Positions 41,901-53,900 of a stretch of 64,000 bases of DNA are shown one piece after another. A model generated the notes under the pieces. The model saw only the letters and a program-made list of their open reading frames with translations, searched no databases and was not told the DNA's origin. The stretch lies in assembly GCA_013399855.1 (NCBI GenBank), contig VXAY01002187.1, positions 235,609 through 299,608 on the forward strand. Direction: 5' to 3'. The position numbers and the translations under genes were made by a program. Origin of the DNA: Oxyruncus cristatus. Taxonomy: Eukaryota; Chordata; Aves; Passeriformes; Cotingidae. The first letter of the stretch is position 1. Every line of letters starts with the position of its first letter.

Positions 41901-44900
41901 TCTTCAGCTTTCAGCCCTGGCCCACACAGATTGAATAAAAGCAACTAAAGTTGAAGAAGGATATTCTTCAAGTAACCAAGGTGATCAAAGCACCACAGCA
42001 AAGTTATTGTCTTTGTTAATTGTATTTCTCGCAAGATTTGGCAAAGTCCGTTAAAAGAAGGTAGTGCTATGTTTGACTGTTAAGAGTGTATCTCTGTAAA
42101 TAAATGTCAGCTGAACTTGTATCTTTTCGAATTCCACTTTTTCTAGTGGTTACATGAGAACCACTGTACAGCTACATTGATCTGACCAATACTGTATGTA
42201 AACAGAAAACCCCCACCCAAAATACAAAACTACAACCACCCACAAAACAAAGGAGCAAATACCCCCCCCCTCAACAGTTATCAAAAACAGTTTAGAAGGA
42301 CATATTGTGAGTATTAAGAATTAGAATATGCTGAATTATCATAAGGAAATACATTAAGAAAAAAAAGCATTGGAGCATTGGTTTCAGAAAAACTTCTTCA
42401 ACTTAGTTTAAAATAATGAAACTGTTACTGTTGCTTTGTAGGTACTGAGCCTTTTTTACTGTACTTATTTTTGGCTTTAATCAATATAGCAATAAATATA
42501 GTTTCCCTGAATTTCCATGAAAAGTAGGGTCATGTTATCATTTGAATTAGTTAACTGCAGCTTATGAAAAACTTAATAAAAAGATACTTGTGCTTAAACA
42601 ATAGAAGTATGCAATTGTACTCTGTGGAATAGGAGAATGCACATATTGGGTATTTTGTGTATGTGCTGGTAGCAATGTTCAGATGTACTGCCTTAGGACT
42701 TGAAAGTTGAAAAGGCTTAAATTCTTAGAGGTGATATTTGGGGGTTGGTTTTTTTAAGGATACTTTAATGACTTTTCAAGTTTAACTTGGGAAACATGAA
42801 AGTATTATTTGAGGACTAAAGGATTATATGAACTTGAACACTGACCAAGGTAATACAAAAATAAAGGGGGGGAGTTGCCTTCTGAAAAGTTAATATTTAT
42901 TTGTGCCAAAATGCAAGACCTCTAGGTGCCAGAGAGGCTTTAAAGTTCTGCTTGACAAGGGCTAACTTAACAGTAATGTTGGATTTGTGAAGCCAAATAA
43001 AATATTTTTGTTGTGACCATTTATTGAAAATTAATCTTACTGGGACTGTATTGCAGTCTGTCAGTTGGGTTCTAACAAAGGGAGCAAATCATTTTATGGG
43101 GGCTTTTCAGGAAAAGATCACATTCTTCAAGGTTTTGCCTGCTAGGGCTAAATTTCAAGCTACTGTTACTGTTCTTGCAGACAACAATTAACAATATTTG
43201 CTATCACAGTGCTTGAGAAATGAGAAGTGAGCTGTAGTAGTTTTAGATACAGAGGTTTTAGTTGAGTTTATTGGCTGTTTGCTGTGATGAAGGACTAGTT
43301 AGCCATGCTAACTAACATACTCAACAGGCAATGTCACAGCTTGCTGTGTTTCTGTAATTCTAGCTACTGAGCTCAAAATACAGAGGTAGAGCAGACAAAA
43401 GACCTGTTGATTCAAGCTTGATTTTATCCATCTTTCAAGGGAATCATAGAATCATAGAATCAGACGGGTTGGAAAGGACCTCGGAGATCATCAAGTCCAA
43501 CCCTTGATCCAACCCCACTGTGGTTACTAGACTGTGGCATTAAGTGCCACGTCCAGCCTCGTCTTGAAAACCTCCAGGGATGGAGAATCCACCACTTCCC
43601 TGGGCAGCCCATTCCAATGGCTGATTACTCTCCTGTAAAGAATTTCTTTCTGATATCTAACCTAAACCTCCCCTGGCAGAGCTTGAGGTCACTTCCTCTT
43701 ATCCTGTCACTTGTTACATGGGAGAAGTCTCTGACACCCCCCTTGCTACAGTATCCTTTCAGGTAGTTGTAGAGGGCAGTAACATCTCCCCTGATCCTCT
43801 TTTTCTCCAGGTCTCTCAGCCAGTCCTCATAGGACTTGTGCTCCAGATCCGTCACCAGCTCCACTGCCCTTCTCTGGACATGCTTCAGCACCTCAATATC
43901 CTTCTTTTAGTGAGTGAACAAAAACTAAACAGAAGACTTGAGGTGTGGCCTCACCAGTGCCAAGTACTGGAGGACAATCACTGCCATAGTCCTGCTGGCC
44001 ACAGTATTTTTGCTCCACACCAGGATGCCCTTGGCCTTCTTGGTCACCTGGGCACACTTCTGGCTCATGTTCAGCCACTGTTGAACAACACCTCCAGGTC
44101 CTTTTCTGTTGGGTAACTTCCCAGCTGCTCTGCCCCAGCCTGTAGTGCTGCCTGGGTTGTTGTGACCTAAGTGCAGAATGTGGAATTTTGCCACGTTGCA
44201 CCTCATACAGTTGGCCTCAGCGCATGCATCCAGCCTGTCCAGATCCCTCTGCACAGCCTCCCCTACCCTCCAGCAGATCGACNNNNNNNNNNNNNNNNNN
44301 NNNNNNNNNNNNNNNNNNNNNNNNNNNNNNNNNNNNNNNNNNNNNNNNNNNNNNNNNNNNNNNNNNNNNNNNNNNNNNNNNNNNNNNNNNNNNNNNNNNN
44401 NNNNNNNNNNNNNNNNNNNNNNNNNNNNNNNNNNNNNNNNNNNNNNNNNNNNNNNNNNNNNNNNNNNNNNNNNNNNNNNNNNNNNNNNNNNNNNNNNNNN
44501 NNNNNNNNNNNNNNNNNNNNNNNNNNNNNNNNNNNNNNNNNNNNNNNTGCTGGCTGGGTCTGATCCCTTGTCCATCCTGTAGGTGCTGTGTGATTGCACT
44601 TAGGATGATCTGCTCCATAACCTTGCCAGGCACTGAGGTCAGGCTGACAGGCCTGTAGTTTCCCGGATCTTCCTTCCGGCCCTTTTTGTGGATTGGCGTG
44701 ACGTTTGCCAACTTCCAGTCATCTGGGACCTCCCCAGTGAGCCAGGACTGTTGGTAAATGATGGAGAGCGGCTTTTGTTGCTCTTTTTTCCACTCCCCCC
44801 NCTGCCAGCTCCCTCATCACCCTAGGGTGGATCCCATCTGGTCCCATGGACTTGTGAGGATCCAAGTGGCTCAGCAAGTCTCTGACTGTTTCTTCCTTGA

Positions 44901-47900
44901 TGACGGGGGGACTGTTCGGCTTCTTATCCCTGTCTACAGGCTCCAGAATCCAGCTGTTCTCAGGACAACCCGTCTTACTGTTGAAGACTGAGGTGAAGAA
45001 GGTGTTAAATACCTCAGCCTTTTCCTCATCTTGGATAACTCTGTTCCCCCCCATGTTTACTCCTTATTGCCTGCACATAAAGGGAGGATGAAACCTTGTT
45101 GGTTTGTGACAGAGAGTTAATTTCTAGAGTTTTTAAAGGCTTTAGGATAGTTTTTTACAGAAGTATTTCCTATTAATTTAATATTCATGAGATCAACTAA
45201 CTGAATACTAAGCAGTGGATCTGTTTTTGCTGATGAAACTTGTTACTATTTTACTTTTTGATTTTTAGTGACTGTAGAATTTATTCGCTAACTTTGCTCA
45301 GTATGAAAATTTGATGGTGCTTTTCAGGATTTGGGCTTGATGCTAATAAATCCCAGATGTCTTAGGAAAACCTTAGTGTTGGAGAATAAGAACAGAGAAG
45401 CTGGATAAGGAAGTATGAGCATTTCCATACATGAATTTTCGTGCTCTTTGGGGCATGACAGGTGTGTTCTGTCCTTCAGTGTTGTGCAGGAAAATGGCTC
45501 AGAACATTTGTGTTAATACCTGTTGAGAGATAGGATTGGAAACAAAATTGTCTGCCTGGTCCCTCTCATAATTAGGAAGTTTGAATTTGAAAGTGGATAT
45601 AAGAGAGTGATACAAAAGTTATCAGGAAAAAAAAAAAAACATTTACAACAATTAATTGTGACAGTTACTTGAGCTCAGGAAGTCTTGAATTCTGAAGGCT
45701 TTCCACCGAGGGAGCTTGCAACTTGATATGAATGAGCTTTAAGTACTTAAATTACTTGTTTTCACCAAATAGAAAATTTGTGAAGATCAAAGTTATTTTT
45801 TTAAGATAATGCTTGTGAGAACCAACCCCTGTTAAAAATGAGTTACTGTATAAATTAAGCTACCTATGCTTATGAAGCAAGTTTTATTGTGTTCAAACTC
45901 ATTTTGGAGAATGGAGCTGACCTTTTATCTTCACAGTGTATTTCTAGCTGCGGGATTCTGTGTGCCTTGGTAATCTTGACATTATTAAAAGGGGAAGTCC
46001 ATACTGAATTCTGTTAAAGGAAAACCTCTGTTTATGCTTTTGCTGTGTTTTTGAAAGTCCCATTTTTTCTGTTTTTAGCTGAACCTGAAATTCTGTCCAG
46101 GATTATATCCAGGATATATCCCTGCTTACTTCTTGCTATTTAGACCTCCTGCTACTGCCGTCCATTAGTTTTGGATCTGCAATACCACAAGAGCAGGCTT
46201 ATCCTGCAGTTAGAATGTGCTTTCAGTTTATAGACGTAAGCTGAGCTAGTTTTAAGCTGATACCTTGGTTTTTAGCAGAATAGGAGCTGAACAGGTTTTT
46301 GAAAGACTAGTTTGCCCTCAATGCAGGGCTGTCATAGCAGGGTTGCTGTTGGTGTCCAAACTGGGTTGTTTAAAGCAAGTTCAGATTTACCGTGCTGAGC
46401 TGCAGTCACACCTCTTAGAGCTGTGTAATCATAGTCAGATGTAGATACTGTGCACAGACAGCTTCTAGTGGGTAAGATATGTTGATTGCTGAGAACAAAC
46501 CCAAGTAGTAGCCTGTATTATCCTGATAAAAGTCCCCGTTAATTGTGTTCCCCTTGCCACAGCTGTATTTCAGGTCTGGGGGATATAGCGGACAAGTATG
46601 AATTAAATTTCTTGAGTCTTTTAATTTATTACCCAGGTAACCTCAGTGGGATTAAAGTTATGTTCAGGACAACTGCTCCTTTTTAAAACTCAGACAATCC
46701 ATTGTGATTGTGCGTGCAGGTATGTGACCAGATACATGTGTACACGTATACAGAGAACATGGTTGTGTGAGGTTTAGTTATAGGATTTTCTGGGTATTAA
46801 TAATCACAACACCTGTCTTCCTAAAAAATTATGGGTTTGACCTCAGAATCTGAATTTCTAGCTCAAACATCATGACTGCACTTGATTTTACACTTGCTGG
46901 AATTCCTGCGTCTTCACTGACTACAGTTAGAACTGTAGGTGTTGAGAACACTTGAACGTTAGTTTATCAGATGGAAGCATAGAAATTAGAGACAAGCCAT
47001 GGAGCAGTTCACATAGATACTTGGCACAGACACAAGGAATTAGGGTTTCCAGTATAGTCTTTCATGAAAGCTTTTTTCCCAAGGATCTACTCATGTGTAG
47101 GTGATGATTCCTAAAAATGTATTTATCATTTTATGTAATACGTTAAAGGTTTCGTATCTGTAGTCCCAGGATACATTTTTATTATTGGAAAGATAAAATT
47201 TCTGGGACTCTTCTTTATGGTAACTTTCACAGAGTATAAGAAATGTTTGAAATATAACCATGTTTTTATTTTTATAAAATGCACAGTTTTATACATACAG
47301 AGTTGATAAGTGAGGAGGTTTTGTTTAGTCTCTTGTTTCCATTAAGAAATAATGTACATTGTAATATGTCACCATGCAGTGATCTAGGAATATATTTTTA
47401 AAACATCATTAGTCTGTTTTTTTAAAAAGTGTGCAGTAACTGCACATAATGAAGTCTGCCTCTTCTTGACAGTTTTTCTCTTTTCTTTGCCCTGACAGAA
47501 TAGAATGTAGCATCTTGAAAAGTGTTTCTTTTCTCATTCTGTGGAGAGCAATGTAGTTATAATTTTATCTGAGTTTGTTGAATTTGATGGTTTATTTGTA
47601 GAGTGAAGTGTTATTTATGATAAAATATACAAAAGTGTACGTTTTCAGGATAGAGTTTTAAACAATAAAGTGTGTAATAAATGCAATTGATGATGATGAT
47701 GATGAGAATTGAACTGCTCCTATTTATAATAACCAGGAAACATCACTGATTTGTGGATTTTATTCTAAACTATACCTCAGTACTGGGAAACATGAATTTG
47801 TAGTAGACAAATGTAAGGAATTTTATATGAAACTGAAGAGTGTCCATACTCTCATATAGCACGATGCTCCAAGTAAGAAAAAAATTTTTTTCAGAGAACA

Positions 47901-50900
47901 TTGGTATTGTTTGGTACACCTAAACCTCCTTTGCGAAAACTCATTCAAGAGAGTGGTTTCAGTACATTTTTCTTATTGTAAAGATGAGCTGTCAATATCT
48001 CTGCCAAACTCTGCTTTCTGAACAAGTAAAAGAAGTATTAAATAGGTCTGTCAGCACTCAGTCCCACTGAGACAAGATGTGTCTTTACAAATACATAAGT
48101 GCTGACTAAACAAATTCGTTATATCTGAAGTGACTGTATGTTGGACTGTACCAAGCACATTTGAAAGAAATTAATAGTTTTTCTGTTTCTGGTTGTGTTA
48201 CAGATGTGATGGAAAGCCAGACTTCACTGTGTAAGAATAGTTGCTTTGAGAAGTACCTCCTTGCACATACAGTCATTTAAATAAACAGGACTGGTTATTA
48301 GGGAAAGTTTGAGCTCTGTTTCTGGGAACAAATCACAGGATTGGAGTATAGTCAGACTAGAGCTTACACCAATTTGATTGCTTTACATTAAGTTTATATA
48401 AGTCTGTTCCTAAGGATACATTAACAGCAACAAGTAGAAAGTTAATTTTAGAGAAAGCTCTGCCAAATATATGTGAATTTAGTTTGAAGTGGATTAAGAT
48501 GCACAAATGTTCCAGCCAGTTTTAACCTCAAACTTCATTTGCAGTGCTTTGCAGTTACCCATTTAAAAATATCAGTGTTGAGAACTGCTGCTCTCTACTT
48601 AGGCATTTTCTCTGTCATTCCCAGGAAAGATGTCTAGAGACCGGGCTCTCAGGAAGCAGCAGCAACTGAACAATTTGGTAGCAGTGGTGACAAAGCTTGC
48701 AAAGCCTGGAGATGTGATTGTGGATTTTTGCAGTGGAGGGGTAATGTATATTTCTGTTTATGTGGTACCATTTATTTCAGCCTTCATCTTTGCAGTTCTA
48801 GGTGGTTGCTGCCACAAAGCAGAGCAGAAGTACAAATGCCGAAATTTTACCTGCTTGCAAAGGTTCTTTCACTGTTTATGGGATGCTCATTGTGTAATGA
48901 GTGAACAGCTGGGAACACCAAAAGTCATTCAGATGATGTCATTTTTGTTTTCACAGGGCCATGTTGGAATTGTTCTTGCTCACATGATGCCGTCATGCCA
49001 GGTAAATTCTCAATAAAAGTACAGATAGTACAAGTTTTTGGTCTCTGATGATTATCTTAAAAAGATGTGCATGTAGTGAGGGCACATGACATCACAGTTG
49101 CCTCAGCAGAGGACTTAGGTTTGAAACATGGGAATTTTTAACATAACTCACAAATGGGCATGGTACTTTCCTGAGAAGACAAAAGTTGTAGGAAAATATA
49201 AAATATTTGAAAGCTGATCAATATTGGAAGTATTAAATGCCATCAAATGTTATTGGGTTTCCAGATGATAATTTTATAGATCACAAACTCTGCCACAAGT
49301 AATTCAGAGGTTTTCTCAACTAAGCTAGAAAGTTTTCTGCTTGATAATGTTGTACTTCGATTTCTCAGTATTACTTTGCCTTACTTTCTCCTGTGTGTGA
49401 CATCTAGGTGGTACTCATAGAAAATAAGGAGTTGTCTCTGATCCGTGCTAAAGACAGAAGTGATGAACTAGGTTTAAACAACATTTGGTTCATTCAAGCA
49501 AATCTGGACTATTTTAATGGGACTTTTAACATTGGGGTAAGTGATTATAACCAGTGTCTGCTTCATTAGTCTTAGAATAACTAAAATACCTGAGAGAAGA
49601 AAATTCTCTATGTCCTTACAGACCCTGAAAATAAATCAGATGAACGTTCTCTAGAATTCTGCAGCCCTAGTGAAGAATAAGGCATAAATATTATTTTGTA
49701 ACTCTCTAAATATTCCTGTCTTCAAGTTTTTTATTCTGTTAATAGAACATGAACTTCTGTGGCAAGGCTCAAGCTTTCCATGCAAGACTGACTGTTCTTT
49801 AAATTATCCATCTAAGGGCCTGTTTTGGCTGTAACTGAGGACATTTAGTGCTGAAGGTTTATGGTATATGAACCGTGTTGTTTAACTATTTGGTTGGTTC
49901 ATTTAATAAAGGAAAAGAAACATAGGGCAGGAGAAAGAGGAGAGAATAAATGGTTTTAACCGAGTCCTTCCAAGCGTAAATTTCCAATTCTCTGGCTTTA
50001 TCTTTTGTGCTACATTGTCATATAATTCTCAGTGGGTGAACCACAGATCTGTTTCAGGAATATCAGGATCTTGCGAATAATTTACCGAATTGTGTGTGTG
50101 AAATGTTTAATAGTTTTTCTGTGAAATGCGTCTGCAATTTTGTGATCATTGGAATTCCTGTCTTAATTTTTGGGGGTCTATTTTAAAGGTTAATACTATG
50201 TTAAATATCTCTGTAGAGTTTTTGTTTAATAAAAAAGTGTTATACTCTTTCTTTCAAGTTTTGTGACAAGGAAAATATTGAAGTATATGTCAGAAGAATT
50301 CATTTGGAAATTCTTCATTTCCAGGCCAGTGATTTCAGTTTCTTTGACTTGATTTGTCTATTCAACAGACAAACCTGGAGCTTTCCCTTTTTGGGAGACC
50401 TGTATCAGTGTCAGCTTCAGAATTAGTTTGCATCATACCGTGGTTCACTCTTCAGGATTAGCTCATTACCCTATGATGCCTGTTTGCACCTGGACTTAAA
50501 AAATAACTCAGGAGCAGTTAATTAGGGTGAGATAAGGAAAGGATTTACTGTGCCAAGGCAAATAGTTGTTACAAGACGCGCGCGCAGAATACAGCTGTAT
50601 CACATCTTTTATAATACTAATTGACCAATCCTAAATGTGTCCACCTCTTAGCCTTTGCTCTGGTCCACCTCTTGACCCACCCCCAAAGAATTGGGTCTAG
50701 GGGCATTTTGGGACCACCCCTTCATCATCATCATCATCTTCAGAGCGCAAAGGGTACATAGTTACCTAGTCTTTGACCCTGTTTTGTTGTTCAGGCCCTA
50801 ATCCGGGTGTTCCCAAACAGCCTAGGCCTTGCCTTGACAAGAGACTAAACATTTTCTACTGACTTCAGGGGTAGATTTGATATGGGGAGTATAGAATGGG

Positions 50901-53900
50901 GTAAAAGGGTTAGGAATGTACTACGGGGTAAGGGAACAAGGGGTGCTGCTTTTAAAAACTACTTCTACTACTTATAAAACTTATAAAGCTGACAAGAATT
51001 AGAAAACTAAAAAAAACCTATTAGGGCTTAAGGCATCACCTAGGATTAAGTTTCCTTGGCATATTTAAGATGGGTGCTGCCTGGTTTGCTGACCTGTGTT
51101 TGAACATGAAAATATGAAGTTTAGCTGCTTTTGCCTCATTATGTCATAAACACTGGTCTGATACAAAGATGGACATAGAATACATAGATAAATAAAAGGT
51201 TTATCAATGTGCCGTATTTAAACCCATCCTCCTGAGACTTGTAAACCTATTCACTCATTGCATGACTACACCATTTTCAGTTAAACAATAGTGTAAATGT
51301 GAGGAAGGACACAATGACGAATTCACTGGTTATAGTACTTGAAATTTAAAGAGGTATAGAAAAATGAATGTGACAGGAGTCATCATCTCTGGGTTTGGTA
51401 TTAGTTTAAAATAGATTTATATGCATTTTAGTTACCTTGACATCAAATGTACGTTATTTAGCTATTTTTTATCTGTCAAGCGTTCAAAAGCAGGTTAAAA
51501 ACCCATATGTTGACCACTTTCTTTTTGCTCTGCACAAAATTTCTGCCCTTATGAAGTCTTGGAATAATGATGGTCAAGGACGTGAAACAACATGTTTGAG
51601 TGCCAAATGTACTGATGCATTGTACTGTTACATGTTGTAGTACAACCACCTACCACCGTAAATTATTTCAGTCTTAAAGTGAAAGCTTCCAAATACTTGC
51701 GTGCAGTGTTCATTTACATGCCAACACCCAGAGCAGCCTGACATCTCAGCTGTTTTTAATATTTCTGTAGTACTCAGAGTATCTCAGCTAATTTGTGAGA
51801 ACAAGTTGAAAAGTTTAATGTTTGCTTGGAAGAGCGGGGATATTTTGTAGTGTGTTGACTACTCTTGTTTTTAAGATCACTAAAGTAAACCTGAAGTTTC
51901 AGGAAACTTTCTTTTCCCTTTGCTTTTCTCTGTGCACTGGAGTGTTCTGGGCAGTTGCAGTACCAGAGGGCTAATACACGGCAATGGTCTGGCACTGCAT
52001 TAGCTCTGTTGCTCTCTTCAGGGGCCACTTTGCTTTTCTGTGCCTACAGATGTTTGGATTTGTGGACCAAATATCTGCATATCTGCTTTAGTCTTGACAA
52101 TTTATTTTGTTTCAGACAGTGAGTTGGATATACAGGATATCCTGAGAAAGCTTTGTCATTAATTTTGTGATTTTTTTTTTTTTTTCTTAAGTAAATTGGT
52201 TCTGAGAAACACAAAGAAGAAATCAGTTGGTTTAAACAGTCATATGGGTTCAGCAAAGCTACTAGTTTTATCTGCTGCTGTTTTAAGGTCTCTTTTTCAG
52301 ATGTGCAAGCAGAGATCTTTGTTTTCTGCTTGGATAGATGAGGAAGTAACTATAATTACATTCCATGCTAATCTGATAGCTGTGATATTAAGACTATTTC
52401 TGATGTTAAACTAATTTTATTTTTGTTAAATTTGTATAAGCAGAAAACTTTCATTGTGAAATTTTCTTGTTAATTTTTTAATGTTTTGCTTGAGACAAAA
52501 ATAGTTGTTTCTGTCTGTGTGCAGTTACCTTTCAGTTGAAGATTAATGGTCTGCTCAGCTGAGCTTACAGCAAGCAGGCTGCAAACAAAAAAGACTTTGT
52601 TTTAATCTGTATCTGAGAGCAAAGTTTTTATCTTCCAATTGCTCTACCTTGAAAAACAACTTTGAATCCTGAAATCTGAGCTGTGCAGCTTTAAAGCTTC
52701 TCCCTAAATTTACAGTGAACCAAAAGCAAAGAAAACAATGTAGTTTTATAAATCCACACTGCTGCATAAAATTACAAATGTCTCAAAAATGTCCTTAGTT
52801 CAGTGAAAACATAGAGCATTATCTCTGCACCAGGCCTACTCTTTGAGGTACAGAGTACATGGGAGGAGGCAAAGTAATGTCTCCTTTTCACCTGGTCTGT
52901 TTGGCATCACAGAGATGGGAGAGCTGCTTGCCTTTCCTTGCAGTATATTGAGTACTGCAGTAACTTGCCTTTCTCTAGGACAGCATGAAAAATTTGGCTG
53001 CAACCTGTGTGTTGCCCAAACACATGTCAGTGTTCACAGGTAATTGTGATGAAATGTTATTCTGGTTTTAGTTGAAGAGCCCATCACTAAGAAAAAGTAA
53101 GAAAATACTAAGGAGAAGGAAAAAAAAGGAGGACAAGTTGCGTTTGATGCTTCTCCCCACCTCCGTTGTTTATTTTTCTAAAGTTTTTACTCAACATCTT
53201 AAAATCTAATGATCTAAAATTATGTTAAATTTTCTCCTTTGAATGTAACCCTGAGGTGTATCTGTCACCTCTCTTAGTGCTAAGTTGAAATCCAGTTTTG
53301 AAATAGTTCTTTGTATTTCTAAGTCCTTTTTGCTTGGCAAAAACCTTTGACTAATTACCACAAATAGTTTCTCTGTTACTATTTCTCTGGAACTTTGTTT
53401 TTAATTTATTTGATACCACAATGCAGTGCACCTGCCTTCTGAGTACTTTTGGTGAGCCACTCTTCTTCAGCGTTGATGCTGAAAAGAAGGATTGCATTTA
53501 GAGTGTTGCTATAAGGAATTTTCTTGTTTCCTTGGTTTTTGTTTTTACTGCTGTAGGTGGCCCTGCACGCCTGTGGTGTGGCCACAGACATGGTGATTGA
53601 GCACTGCATCCGGGCACGGGCAGCCTTTGTCATCTCCCCGTGCTGCTATGGCTTCATTCAAAACACAGTCAAGTTCAAGTATCCACGAAGGTAAATGAAA
53701 GCTAACAAGATAAGCCTTAAAATATCAACTTCAGCGATGGGAGAAAATACTAAAAGAGTATAGAATGAATCAGTTGAGGATCATTGCGAGTGTCTGAGCT
53801 AAGCTGATTCACACTTATAATGAAACTGTTTCCTCCTGTTTGTCTTTGCCAACCCATCGGGAAAGGGAGGCAGATTGGTAATTCCTGGATTATTTTTTTC

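Larger units (their letters stand above)
12316..48624 (+). other. Giant intron C4-C5 (36,309 nt)
   Basis: Starts GTAAGG and ends CATTCCCAG. It makes up more than half the window. It contains CR1 copies at 14782, 20706, 40398 and 43441, a possible scrap at 36148, two diverged copies of an unidentified repeat (32455 and 34965), a 48-bp tandem duplication (39991), GAT and TA/CA microsatellites and mononucleotide runs. The longest non-CR1 open frame is 164 codons on the minus strand (41450-41944); it resembles nothing I know. No embedded gene, tRNA or snoRNA was identified. The rest appears to be ordinary AT-rich intron. Confidence 0.93.

Noticed and set aside
41450..41944. 164-codon minus-strand open frame, the longest one outside CR1 and GSTCD
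   Set aside because: No recognisable domain, proline/serine-rich translation from a locally GC-rich, purine-biased tract, and no splice or polyadenylation context. Frames of this length are expected occasionally in 64 kb on both strands.
43625..45054. Several minus-strand frames around the N gap as a possible reverse transcriptase gene
   Set aside because: They are fragments of one decayed CR1; those crossing the Ns are artefacts of undefined bases.
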